A stretch of DNA of 64,000 bases from contig NC_010506.1 in NCBI RefSeq assembly GCF_000019525.1, positions 1,240,001 through 1,304,000 on the forward strand, given 5' to 3'. The first letter of the stretch is position 1, and each line of letters starts with the position of its first letter. The translations under genes and the position numbers were made by a program. Below, in pieces: positions 45,847-53,393 of this stretch. Under the pieces are notes generated by a model. The model worked only from the letters and a program-made list of their open reading frames with translations. It was not told where the DNA came from and searched no databases. The DNA is from Shewanella woodyi ATCC 51908. GTDB taxonomy: Bacteria > Pseudomonadota > Gammaproteobacteria > Enterobacterales > Shewanellaceae.

Positions 45847-46257
45847 ATGGAATACGTGCAATTAACTAAAAACACAATTTTACCCGATATTTCAAAACTG
45901 GGTCCTTTTCGATGCATTGTTGTCGTAGAGAAAGGTGTTCCTGAGGTGCGACAAAAAGAAGTAAGTGCTTGGCTTGTCGAAAGCGGGTGCCTCTATATGA
46001 TGGCGTGGGGAATAGAATGCGGATCATGGGACACGTCCGTAGATATAGCAAATCTAGAAAAATTTGATTTCAATGAAATTCCTGAAGAGAACCTTATCAT
46101 TACAATCTGGCATAACGATGAGCCTTTGTCTGAAGTATTTTGGTATTCAAAACACTGTGCTTTTCATAGCACTGTAGAAATTGAAAATACTGTTTTATTG
46201 AATATATCTGCGATTGATAAAAGCAACCAATATTTAAGTGAGTACATAAATGCTTAA
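45847..46257 (+). CDS. Cassette-like ORF 1, unknown protein (possibly DUF7684-like)
   Basis: A 136-residue soluble acidic protein, no signal peptide. Trp/Cys-rich in the middle: YMMAWGIECGSWDTSVDIAN and IWHNDEPLSEVFWYSKHCAF. I recall a similar layout in a family of unknown function (DUF7684) but cannot confirm. It is more AT-rich than the core genes. The stop codon TAA is inside the R'' end (GCTTAAC) of an attC site, the usual cassette arrangement. GTTAAGC at 45833-45839, just before the start, fits the GTTRRRY crossover consensus and may be the left cassette boundary. Confidence 0.7.
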   Translation: MEYVQLTKNTILPDISKLGPFRCIVVVEKGVPEVRQKEVSAWLVESGCLYMMAWGIECGSWDTSVDIANLEKFDFNEIPEENLIITIWHNDEPLSEVFWYSKHCAFHSTVEIENTVLLNISAIDKSNQYLSEYINA

Positions 46258-46355
46258 CAAGTTACTTCAGCTGATGTTTTGGCCTACGCTTCGTTTTGGA
46301 GTGGCTTCGCCAAAACTTCACTCCAACCAAAACGCAGCTGAGTAAGGCGTTAGCT
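46252..46355 (+). other. Integron attC recombination site (59-be)
   Basis: GCTTAAC (46252-46258) fits the R'' box RYYYAAC, and GTTAGCT (46349-46355) closely fits R' GTTRRRY. Between them the outer arms pair (TACTTCAGCTG with CAGCTGAGTA, one extrahelical base) and a long inner hairpin forms (GTTTTGG/CCAAAAC and TTGGAGTG/CACTCCAA). Total length about 104 bases, in the attC range. Imperfect symmetry with an unpaired base is what the integrase IntI reads on the folded bottom strand. Confidence 0.85.
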
Positions 46356-46368
46356 TTCAAGGAGTAGG

Positions 46369-47013
46369 ATGCGACTAATAATTTACATTTTTGCTTTGGT
46401 TTTCTCTGGTAATTCATTTTCTGCACATATTGAATTATCGAAAGGGGCTGAAAATGATGTTTGTTCCAAACTGTTTTCAATTCGACTAATTAAAGCTACT
46501 TCAAGTTTTAGAGAGGCTGCAAAAATACTTGCAAGGAAAGAGGGAATACCAGAGTGGAAACAGCGGAAACTATCTGATGGCTACGACTCATTACTTAACG
46601 ACATAAATTATGCTGTCTTTGATATAGATAATGATGGTGTAAATGAATATGTGTATTCGCACTTTACTTGGATGAGTGGTCAGCCTGGAGAAGTTTATAC
46701 TGTGTTTAACACTGACGCTATAAAGTCCAAAAAAGACTTAGAAGCACAAGGGTTTTATAAACAGGCAGGCCTTAATTCAGTTAGTCCAGAATTCAACTAT
46801 CGAGAATTTGGTGTATGGTTCGCTGAACTAATCCCTTTTAGGCATAAAGGTACATATTATGTTGGTATTAAGGATATCTATTTCGGGAAGGGAGAGTTTA
46901 TTGATCGAAAGTTCTTTGTTGCTAAATATTCAAATGAAATGATCGTTGGTAATAGCGGTTATAAGACTTCGAATTTGGAAAATATTTGTACATTTGAATA
47001 TGTAGAAAGCTAA
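46369..47013 (+). CDS. Cassette-like ORF 2, secreted protein of unknown function
   Basis: A 214-residue protein with a signal peptide (MRLIIYIFALVFSGNSFSAH). The middle carries FDIDNDGVNEYVYSHFTWMS, a DxDxDG calcium-loop/FG-GAP-like motif often found in exported proteins. No family is recognised. It starts 14 bases after the attC crossover point with its own ribosome site AGGAG, as cassette genes do. Its stop codon is followed by GCTAATAAGGC...GACGTTAAT, which looks like the two ends of an attC with the middle lost. Confidence 0.72.
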   Translation: MRLIIYIFALVFSGNSFSAHIELSKGAENDVCSKLFSIRLIKATSSFREAAKILARKEGIPEWKQRKLSDGYDSLLNDINYAVFDIDNDGVNEYVYSHFTWMSGQPGEVYTVFNTDAIKSKKDLEAQGFYKQAGLNSVSPEFNYREFGVWFAELIPFRHKGTYYVGIKDIYFGKGEFIDRKFFVAKYSNEMIVGNSGYKTSNLENICTFEYVES

Positions 47014-47062
47014 TAAGGCAATTATGGGTAGGACGTTAATTTTATTCAAGGATTGAAGCAAA

Positions 47063-47476
47063 ATGAAGAAGTACTTAGCCCCACTTATTTTCTTAATGTT
47101 TGTAAATATGGCGTATGGTCAACAGACCTTTATAGGGTGTGATGAATTGTGGCAAACAATGAGTGAGATGGTTCAATGCCAAATGAAGGCGAACCAAGCA
47201 AAAGAACAAGAAATATCCGCTTTAATAAATACTATCCAATCTTCATTTAAAGTAAAAAAACGATCTTTATCCGTACTAAAAAGTCAGGAGCACTGGGTAA
47301 ACTATGTTGAATCTGAGTGTCGTTCAAGAATGATTTCAGGAGCTTTATCTGGTACCTCTAATGCGGCAAGGTATCATATTTGTAGAAATGAGAAACTATC
47401 AAGTAGACTTGATGAATTACAAAAATACCATTACTGCGATGACAACGGTTGTCCTGAACGTTATAAGAATAAATAA
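47063..47476 (+). CDS. Cassette-like ORF 3, exported DUF1311/LprI-like protein
   Basis: A 137-residue protein with signal MKKYLAPLIFLMFVNMAYGQ. The mature part has the Cys pattern and helices of the DUF1311 (LprI) type: FIGCDELWQTMSEMVQCQMK, LSVLKSQEHWVNYVESECRS and ARYHICRNEKLSSRLDEL. LprI-like proteins inhibit lysozyme in some bacteria; that role is only a possibility here. AAGGATTG lies upstream of the start. The bases after the stop (ATCTAACAAG) again match the attC R'' pattern. Confidence 0.72.
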   Translation: MKKYLAPLIFLMFVNMAYGQQTFIGCDELWQTMSEMVQCQMKANQAKEQEISALINTIQSSFKVKKRSLSVLKSQEHWVNYVESECRSRMISGALSGTSNAARYHICRNEKLSSRLDELQKYHYCDDNGCPERYKNK

Positions 47477-47551
47477 AATCTAACAAGAGACTATGGCGTC
47501 AATAACTAATTTTATGTTTACTATTTAGGGTTCGCATTAGAGGAGATTCAA

Positions 47552-47887
47552 GTGCCACATTGTGTCATTGAGCATTCAGGGAACATTGAGGGTGATCTCT
47601 TGATTGCCAGTGTCTATCAGGGAGCTTTAGCATCAAATTTGTTTGAGGCTGAAGGCAGTGATATCAAAGTTAGAGCCTTGCCATATGCCAATTATCAAAC
47701 GGGTAATGTGGAGCTAAAGTTTGTACATGTTACGTTAAAAATACTTTCGGGGCGTAACCTAGAGCAAAAATCACGATTAACCGAATTAGTTTTAGCGCAA
47801 TTAAAAAAGTTGCAAATGACGGATTGCTCAATCTCTGTTGAAGTTGCTGATATAGAACGCGATAGCTACGCCAAGGTCATAGTGTAG
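47552..47887 (+). CDS. 5-carboxymethyl-2-hydroxymuconate isomerase family protein
   Basis: A 111-residue tautomerase-superfamily protein starting MPHCVIEHSGNIEGD; Pro at position 2 would be the catalytic base after removal of Met. Other family features: VRALPYANYQTGN and FVHVTLKILSGRN. CHMI works in homoprotocatechuate breakdown, but no other hpa genes are present, so the substrate is uncertain. The GTG start has GAGGAG upstream. It lies at the edge of the cassette region but reads like an ordinary Shewanella gene. Confidence 0.85.
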   Translation: MPHCVIEHSGNIEGDLLIASVYQGALASNLFEAEGSDIKVRALPYANYQTGNVELKFVHVTLKILSGRNLEQKSRLTELVLAQLKKLQMTDCSISVEVADIERDSYAKVIV

Positions 47888-47937
47888 GCACCTCTCTAAT
47901 CATTGAATAACACTTTATAATCCTAAGTCTCACACCT

Positions 47938-48043
47938 AAGAGATGCTTAAATAGGAATCAGAGTCATGTATGAACGCGGCTGTGGGCTTAGGTTTTAAGG
48001 TGAGGTATCGCGAAAAATAAAGGGGCGTAGCGAATTAGCCTTT
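47938..48043 (+). repeat. Degenerate relative of the long modular repeat
   Basis: AAGAGATGCTTAAATAGGAA, then a GAGTCA...TGAACGCGGCTGTGGGCTT segment, aligns with the copy-B segment at 49051-49115 with scattered differences, and ATAAAGGGGCGTAGCGAATT aligns with 49019-49038. The two modules are in swapped order relative to copy B. Confidence 0.65.
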
Positions 48044-48190
48044 GGTCGTTATTCTCACTTTTCTTGGTATTTTAATTAGTCATATAACCTTGATTGCTTT
48101 GTCTATCGTTGACCTTTATTATCTGTGTCTCTATCGTATTATACTTGTTATCGTATGATCGTTAATTAACTCTTTTAATTATGGAAAATG

Positions 48191-48628
48191 ATGAAAATAA
48201 TAATATGGATTGCCGTTGCAGCTTTAGTTTCTGGTTGTGCTTTTGTGAACACTATTGACTCTGTTAAGCAAAAAGGAAGTAAGAGTGAAGTTTACACCTC
48301 CTCCTCAAGCCAATCGTTAGTTTCCAGCCAAGTCGGAGAGTTTCTTTCGCAATGTTATAAAACTAGCTTGGTGAAGATGGGGGGAACGACTTTAGGTGAG
48401 GTTATTCACGTTGACCAATATAAGATTGATGGTGGAACTGAATATGCAGTCAAGAAAATGTTGAATAATGGATATTCTCACCTTTTGATTGTATCGGTTG
48501 TCGCAGCCGCTGAGGATGAGAAAACCGAGATAGTAGGTTACGCTAATGACTTTACTCGTGCAGCTTCTTTTGAGCAGTTAGATGTCATTGCTAAAGGCGG
48601 AAAGCCTAAGTGTCCATATACGATATAA
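48191..48628 (+). CDS. Small lipoprotein of unknown function
   Basis: A 145-residue lipoprotein: MKIIIWIAVAALVSGCAFVN with lipobox VSGC. The mature part has a Ser-rich linker (SEVYTSSSSQSLVSSQ) and a compact domain with two further Cys (QCYKTS and KCPYTI). No family is recognised. GGAAAA lies just upstream; an ATG one codon earlier (48188) is equally possible. It lies between two repeat segments. Confidence 0.7.
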   Translation: MKIIIWIAVAALVSGCAFVNTIDSVKQKGSKSEVYTSSSSQSLVSSQVGEFLSQCYKTSLVKMGGTTLGEVIHVDQYKIDGGTEYAVKKMLNNGYSHLLIVSVVAAAEDEKTEIVGYANDFTRAASFEQLDVIAKGGKPKCPYTI

Positions 48629-48784
48629 AACTCTCTCTGGAGGTAGCTTAAGGTCACACTTATAATCGGCTACCTTCAGCATTCAAAACTACTCAATTGT
48701 CTTCGATAAAGGGGCCGGAGCTAATAGGGGGCTGATATACTTTTTCTAATCAATTGGGTCTAACTCACTTCTGTTCAAAAATGA

Positions 48785-49432
48785 GTTACAGCCCAAAACC
48801 TCAATCGAAGAGATAAATACTCAGGTGTAGGTACGTCAGTGAGCTTCGATGACATGGCCGTTCTATGTCATCCTGTCACCACGGCATTTGTGAATCCATT
48901 CACATCAGATGTCATCGCAGAGACTACAGGGTTGAAAATGTTCCAGACATTTTTCTGCATTTTCTCCATCCCTAGAGGTCAGATATACTTGCAACGATAT
49001 CCATATCTAAAATCAACAATAAAGGGGTCGTAGTTCATTAGCCCAAATCGAAGAGATGCTCAAGTAGGAATCTGAGTCAGGTGTGAATGCGTCTGTGGGC
49101 TTCGGTTTCAAGGATGAAACCGCAGAGCGGCCAAGGATGGCTTCACAGCGTCCCGCAGAAGTATTCATACATTCAGCATGCTGCAAGCAATAGACACCAA
49201 CTTAGCTATGGTACTTAGCAAACCAACCAAACATCAAATTAGCGAAATGAACCCAATCAAAAAGAGACTTGAAGCATTGTTATCCGACAATGTGGCTCAA
49301 CCTGCTGCAAGCAATTAGCTGAATTGAAGTCATGGTATCCAGCAAACCAACCAAATACCAAACCAGCCCAATGAATCCAACCTAAAAAGATACTTGAAAC
49401 TTGCTATCTTGCAAGTCAGCAAACTTGTTATC
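48785..49432 (-). repeat. Long modular repeat, copy B (inverted relative to copy A at 20715-21412)
   Basis: About 650 bases whose reverse complement matches copy A. The block 48975-49192 differs from copy A at one position in 218. The outer parts keep the same tandem units and the nested GTGAAT-GG-ATTCAC palindrome with more change. The gene-free stretch 48629-48784 just before it holds further loose module fragments (for example AAAGGGGCCGGAGCTAATAG near 48708). Short ORFs across it are not conserved as protein. Confidence 0.85.
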
Positions 49433-49458
49433 AGGCAAATAAAACAACCTTTGGCTAG

Positions 49459-50001
49459 TTACTTTATAAATTTTAGTAACGCTTTAAACCTCTCTCCTAC
49501 GGCTTCATGTTGAAGCTCAAATAGCAGTGATTCCATATTGCTTATCTGCGCGCCCTTGTGTTGCATCATCTCAATACCTAGTTGCTTATTCGCTGCGGTG
49601 CGTGAGGAGATGGCGTCGACGATAAGATGAACATCAAAGTCGTTTTCTAGAAGATCGCTGCAGGTTTGATATACGCACACATGGGACTCTATTCCGACTA
49701 GCAGTATCTGTGTACGGTTTAGCGCGGTAAGTTGATCTTTAAACTGCTCAGCTTGCCAGCCACTAAAATGCTGCTTTGCTATGGGAGAGCTTTGCTTTAT
49801 CAGCTCCTGATAGAGAAGAGGGCTAGTTTGGCCCAGTTTATCGGGTAGTTGCTCTAACCATAATGTTGGAATATCAAATAGGGCGGTGCCCTTGATGAGG
49901 TTCAGTAGTGTTTGGTGTAGCTCTGCACTGCTGTCCATCACTTGAGCTAACTTTCCCTGAACGTCGACAACAACCAGTACGCACTCTTGTGGATTCAACA
50001 T
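49459..50001 (-). CDS. Isochorismatase-family cysteine hydrolase
   Basis: A 180-residue hydrolase of the isochorismatase/YcaC group. Catalytic triad candidates: Asp in VVVDVQGKL, Lys in SSPIAKQHFSG and Cys in VGIESHVCVYQTCSDLL. The cis-peptide VGIESHV is characteristic. By family it hydrolyses an amide or ester of small molecules in the cytoplasm; the substrate is unknown. The start at 50001 is preceded by TGTAAAG. It is divergent from glnK and abuts repeat copy B. Confidence 0.9.
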   Translation of the reverse strand: MLNPQECVLVVVDVQGKLAQVMDSSAELHQTLLNLIKGTALFDIPTLWLEQLPDKLGQTSPLLYQELIKQSSPIAKQHFSGWQAEQFKDQLTALNRTQILLVGIESHVCVYQTCSDLLENDFDVHLIVDAISSRTAANKQLGIEMMQHKGAQISNMESLLFELQHEAVGERFKALLKFIK

Positions 50002-50120
50002 CTTTACACACCTCTGATGATAGTGAGTTTTATTCTACAGCTAATCATCCTATTTCCAATCAGCATTTGGTCTAACTGCTTAATGACATGAGTGCGCTAA
50101 TTCCGTGCATTGAGTTTTTA

Positions 50121-50141
50121 TGCGCACCTTAATGGTGCGCA
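50121..50141. promoter_or_regulatory. NtrC-type enhancer site upstream of glnK
   Basis: TGCGCACC-ttaat-GGTGCGCA is a perfect palindrome close to the NtrC consensus TGCACY-n5-RGTGCA and lies about 70 bases before a sigma-54 promoter, the right place for an enhancer. Confidence 0.72.
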
Positions 50142-50202
50142 ATACACTAGGCTGGTTTTAAGGAAGATCGCTAACTCATTAAAAGTTATCAGTTTGTTAA
50201 CT

Positions 50203-50217
50203 TGGCCTAATGCTTGA
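50203..50217 (+). promoter_or_regulatory. Sigma-54 promoter of glnK-amtB
   Basis: TGGCCTAATGCTTGA has the -24 GG and -12 TTG(A) elements with the standard sigma-54 spacing (consensus TGGCAC-n5-TTGC; the last base differs). Confidence 0.65.
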
Positions 50218-50265
50218 ATTAGTCATTAGCAGAAGTGATTAACAATTTAAGTTAGGGAGATTGGT

Positions 50266-50604
50266 ATGAAACTGGTCAGCGCTATCATTAAGCCGTTTAA
50301 GTTAGATGATGTCCGTGAAGCGATTGCGGGTGTCGGTATTGAGGGGATGACGGTTACAGAGGTAAAGGGTTTTGGTCGTCAAAAAGGGCACACTGAGCTA
50401 TATCGTGGCGCAGAGTATCAGGTCGATTTCCTACCAAAAGTTAAACTTGAGATCGCCACGAAAGCGGAGAATCTTGAGTTGCTTATTGAGTCGATTGTGA
50501 ATGCTTCTAGAACTGGAAAAATTGGTGACGGAAAGATTTTTGTGTCGGATTTAGAACAAGCCATCCGTATTCGTACGGGCGAGCTAGATAACGAAGCACT
50601 TTAA
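50266..50604 (+). CDS. glnK: Nitrogen regulatory P-II protein GlnK
   Basis: At 112 residues, standard PII size. The T-loop carries the uridylylation Tyr51 within LYRGAEYQVDFLPK, and MKLVSAIIKPFKLDDVREAI begins the fold. TGKIGDGKIFV is the C-terminal PII signature. PII senses 2-oxoglutarate, ATP/ADP and, through uridylylation by GlnD, glutamine. GlnK plugs the AmtB channel when nitrogen is ample; its place 8 bases before amtB decides glnK over glnB. The upstream NtrC and sigma-54 sites predict induction on nitrogen limitation. TAGGGAG lies upstream of the start. Confidence 0.96.
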   Translation: MKLVSAIIKPFKLDDVREAIAGVGIEGMTVTEVKGFGRQKGHTELYRGAEYQVDFLPKVKLEIATKAENLELLIESIVNASRTGKIGDGKIFVSDLEQAIRIRTGELDNEAL

Positions 50605-50612
50605 GGGGATAG

Positions 50613-51866
50613 ATGATGGACGAGTTAGCGAAATTAGGTGTGACGGTATCTGAATTAAGGTTTGCGTTAGATACCTTCTATTTTTTGATCTCCGGTGCGC
50701 TAGTTATGTGGATGGCTGCGGGTTTTGCCATGTTAGAAGCTGGGTTGGTGAGATCGAAAAACACCACAGAGATCTTAACTAAAAACGTATGTTTGTACTC
50801 TATCTCCTGTGTGATGTTTCTGATTGTGGGTTACAACATCATGTATGTTGATAACGCTGCGGGTGGCTGGCTGCCCTCTATTAGCACCTTGATAGGTAGC
50901 CAAGAAGAGGGGGCTGATCATGCTCTTGAGTCTGATTTCTTTTTCCAGGTTGTCTTTGTTGCAACGGCAATGTCAATTGTATCTGGTGCAGTGGCTGAGC
51001 GTATGAAGCTATGGGCCTTCTTAGCGTTTTCAGTGGTGATGACTGGGTTTATCTATCCAGTAGAAGGCTATTGGACATGGGGTGAAGGTTTTCTCTACAA
51101 GGCTGGGTTTGTTGATTTTGCTGGTAGCGGTATTGTTCATATGGCCGGTGCGGCGGCAGCGATTGCAGGGGTTCTTTTACTTGGTGCGCGTAAGGGGAAA
51201 TATGGCCCTAATGGACAAGTTAATCCCATTCCTGGTTCTAACTTGCCTATGGCAACCTTAGGTATGTTTATTTTATGGATGGGATGGTTCGGCTTTAATG
51301 GTGGTTCGCAGTTATTAGTTTCAGATGCGGAGAACGCAACTGCCGTGGCTAAAATCTTCCTTAACACTAACTCGGCAGCGGCCTTTGGTGCGGTCTCTGC
51401 TTTGGTGGTATGTAGAATGGTGTGGGGCAAGGCGGATCTGACCATGATCTTAAATGGTGCGTTAGCAGGACTTGTTGCTATCACTGCCGATCCTCTTTCC
51501 CCCTCTATCGCCTTTGCCGGTGTGATAGGTTTAGTGGCTGGTGGTGTGGTTATTTTCTCTATTGTGGCATTGGATAGACTTAGAATTGATGATCCAGTAG
51601 GTGCGATATCTGTACATGGTGTTGCTGGGTTCTTAGGCTTGATGTTAGTGCCGTTATCAAATGCAGATGCTACAGTGTTAGGTCAGCTTTATGGTGCAGG
51701 TGTTATCTTTGCTTGGGTATTTAGCGCTTCACTTGCTGTTTGGTATGCCCTGAAGTTGAGCATGGGGATCCGAGTGAGTGAAGAGGAGGAGTATAAAGGA
51801 ATGGATGCCTCTGACTGTGGTATCGATGCCTATCCTGAGTTTGTCTCGATTAAGAGCGCTCGTTAA
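50613..51866 (+). CDS. amtB: Ammonium transporter
   Basis: A 417-residue inner-membrane ammonium channel with 11 membrane helices. Family signatures: MLEAGLVRSKNTTEILTKN, SGIVHMAGAAAAIAG and ISVHGVAGFLGLM (the pore twin histidines lie in these two), and the cytoplasmic end with GMDASDCGIDAYPEF. It imports ammonium and is blocked by GlnK. An in-frame ATG ATG pair gives two equivalent starts. The 8-base gap to glnK shows one operon. Confidence 0.96.
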   Translation: MMDELAKLGVTVSELRFALDTFYFLISGALVMWMAAGFAMLEAGLVRSKNTTEILTKNVCLYSISCVMFLIVGYNIMYVDNAAGGWLPSISTLIGSQEEGADHALESDFFFQVVFVATAMSIVSGAVAERMKLWAFLAFSVVMTGFIYPVEGYWTWGEGFLYKAGFVDFAGSGIVHMAGAAAAIAGVLLLGARKGKYGPNGQVNPIPGSNLPMATLGMFILWMGWFGFNGGSQLLVSDAENATAVAKIFLNTNSAAAFGAVSALVVCRMVWGKADLTMILNGALAGLVAITADPLSPSIAFAGVIGLVAGGVVIFSIVALDRLRIDDPVGAISVHGVAGFLGLMLVPLSNADATVLGQLYGAGVIFAWVFSASLAVWYALKLSMGIRVSEEEEYKGMDASDCGIDAYPEFVSIKSAR

Positions 51867-51900
51867 GTTTAACACCTCTTTTTAAATGCAAGGTTTCAAT

Positions 51901-51926
51901 GCCAGCCTTCAAGGCTGGCTTTTTTG
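51901..51926 (+). terminator. Intrinsic terminator after amtB
   Basis: GCCAGCCTT/AAGGCTGGC hairpin with tiny loop followed by six T's. Confidence 0.92.
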
Positions 51927-52021
51927 TTTCTGACTCTGTGAACTCTTTAAAGTGGATGGCTATCAAATTGGGGCTGAATCCACTAAGTTAAGTTTGAGCT
52001 CACCATAAAGGAGGCATAGCA

Positions 52022-53341
52022 ATCATATCGGTCATAAAATCTTATCTTATCTCTTACCTTGCACGTGGGATCAGCAGTGAATGCTGGCTAAGCGTTAAGA
52101 GGACTCTCCATGAGGTCAAGCGCCGCTTATTGAAGCGAGAGCATAGGTTTGAGATCTTTATTGATATTCAAGACCCATACTCCTATCTGCTCCTACAGGC
52201 ACTGGTTGAATTTAGAACCCACTACTTTAGCCATCTTAAATCAGTATTTCATTTTTACCCTGTGAATAGCCGTGATATCGAAGCATTCCCTGAGTTAGTG
52301 CTTTGGAAGGCTAACGCTTTTGATGATGCCTGCTATTTGGCAGAGCGCTATGGTTTTGATTTTCCTGCAAATGAGCCAATGCGCTCCGATGGTGAGGTAA
52401 GGTGCGCGCAGGCCGCACTTTTTAAAGCTGAGAATTCGCTTACCGCCTGCTTGGCTGTGTTTCGTCATTTTTGGCAGGAGGAAGCCGAGCTTGATAGTGG
52501 CTCACTCGATTGCTATTCACTGCTTGATGCAAGGCTTAAAACAAATAACCATTATCTTAATCGCCGTGGTCATTACATGGGGGGGATGCTCTATTATGCT
52601 GGAGAGTGGTATTGGGGAGTCGATAGGTTAGCGCACCTTGAACGGCGTTTGATTGAGCTTAAAGGTCTTAATATACAAGCATTATTTGATAAAAGTGGTT
52701 TAGCATTTAAAGATTTTAAAGAGAGAAAAGCTAAGGTTTGTGAACATCTGTCTCCTCTTACTCTCTACTTTTCTATCCGAAGCCCATATTCTCATCTGGG
52801 GTTAGAGCAAGCCGTACGAGTGAGTGAGCACTATGGAGTCAACTTAGTCGTCAAACCTGTGCTTCCTATGGTGATGCGAGGCTTATCTGTCCCCAGTAAG
52901 AAGAAACTGTATATATTTCATGATACTAAGCGTGAAGCAATGAAACTAGGCATTCGTTATGGGTTTGTGGCCGATCCTTTAGGAAAAGGCGTCGAGCATT
53001 GTTACGCCCTGTTTGATTATGCTTGCAGGCAGGGAAGGGAGGTGGAATACCTTTTAGCTTACTCTAGAGCGGTGAATACACTGGGAGTTAATAGTCAAAG
53101 TCTGTCGGGGTTAAAAAAGATAGTGCAGATGGCGGGGCTAGATTGGCAGGAGGCGAAAACAGAGCTTAACAGTGAGGTCTGGCGTGATTGGGCGAAGCTA
53201 AATCTAGAGGAGTTGTATGCGCTTGGGCTTTGGGGCGTGCCAAGTTTTAGCTATAAAGAGTGCCAAGTATGGGGGCAAGATCGACTGGTTAGAATTGAAG
53301 ATGAAATTTTAGAAGATATTAAGCGTGCTGAGCAGACTTGA
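52022..53341 (+). CDS. Two-domain HCCA isomerase/DsbA-like (GST-kappa) protein, probable non-ATG start
   Basis: The chain has two thioredoxin-like HCCA/DsbA domains, one starting FEIFIDIQDPYSYLLLQAL and one starting LTLYFSIRSPYSHLGLEQA, with no CxxC. It is a duplicated GST-kappa-type fold; the substrate is unknown. The first usual start codon in frame is TTG 52130, which has no ribosome site. The frame stays open upstream to TGA 51995 and reads sensible protein (IKSYLISYLARGISSECWL). A perfect AAAGGAGG at 52007-52014 is followed at 7 and 10 bases by ATC (52022) and ATA (52025), with no ATG, GTG or TTG between. A rare AUC/AUA start, giving about 438-439 residues, is inferred; 52022 is listed but 52025 is equally possible. 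Confidence 0.72.
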   Translation: MISVIKSYLISYLARGISSECWLSVKRTLHEVKRRLLKREHRFEIFIDIQDPYSYLLLQALVEFRTHYFSHLKSVFHFYPVNSRDIEAFPELVLWKANAFDDACYLAERYGFDFPANEPMRSDGEVRCAQAALFKAENSLTACLAVFRHFWQEEAELDSGSLDCYSLLDARLKTNNHYLNRRGHYMGGMLYYAGEWYWGVDRLAHLERRLIELKGLNIQALFDKSGLAFKDFKERKAKVCEHLSPLTLYFSIRSPYSHLGLEQAVRVSEHYGVNLVVKPVLPMVMRGLSVPSKKKLYIFHDTKREAMKLGIRYGFVADPLGKGVEHCYALFDYACRQGREVEYLLAYSRAVNTLGVNSQSLSGLKKIVQMAGLDWQEAKTELNSEVWRDWAKLNLEELYALGLWGVPSFSYKECQVWGQDRLVRIEDEILEDIKRAEQT

Positions 53342-53393
53342 GCTGTATCTGGTTCGCGTGCGATAATTAATCGTGACTATTGATGGGGGAAGT

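Noticed and set aside
52130..53341. HCCA/DsbA-like protein started at TTG 52130
   Set aside because: No ribosome site precedes it, while a perfect AAAGGAGG and an open protein-like frame lie 35 codons upstream.
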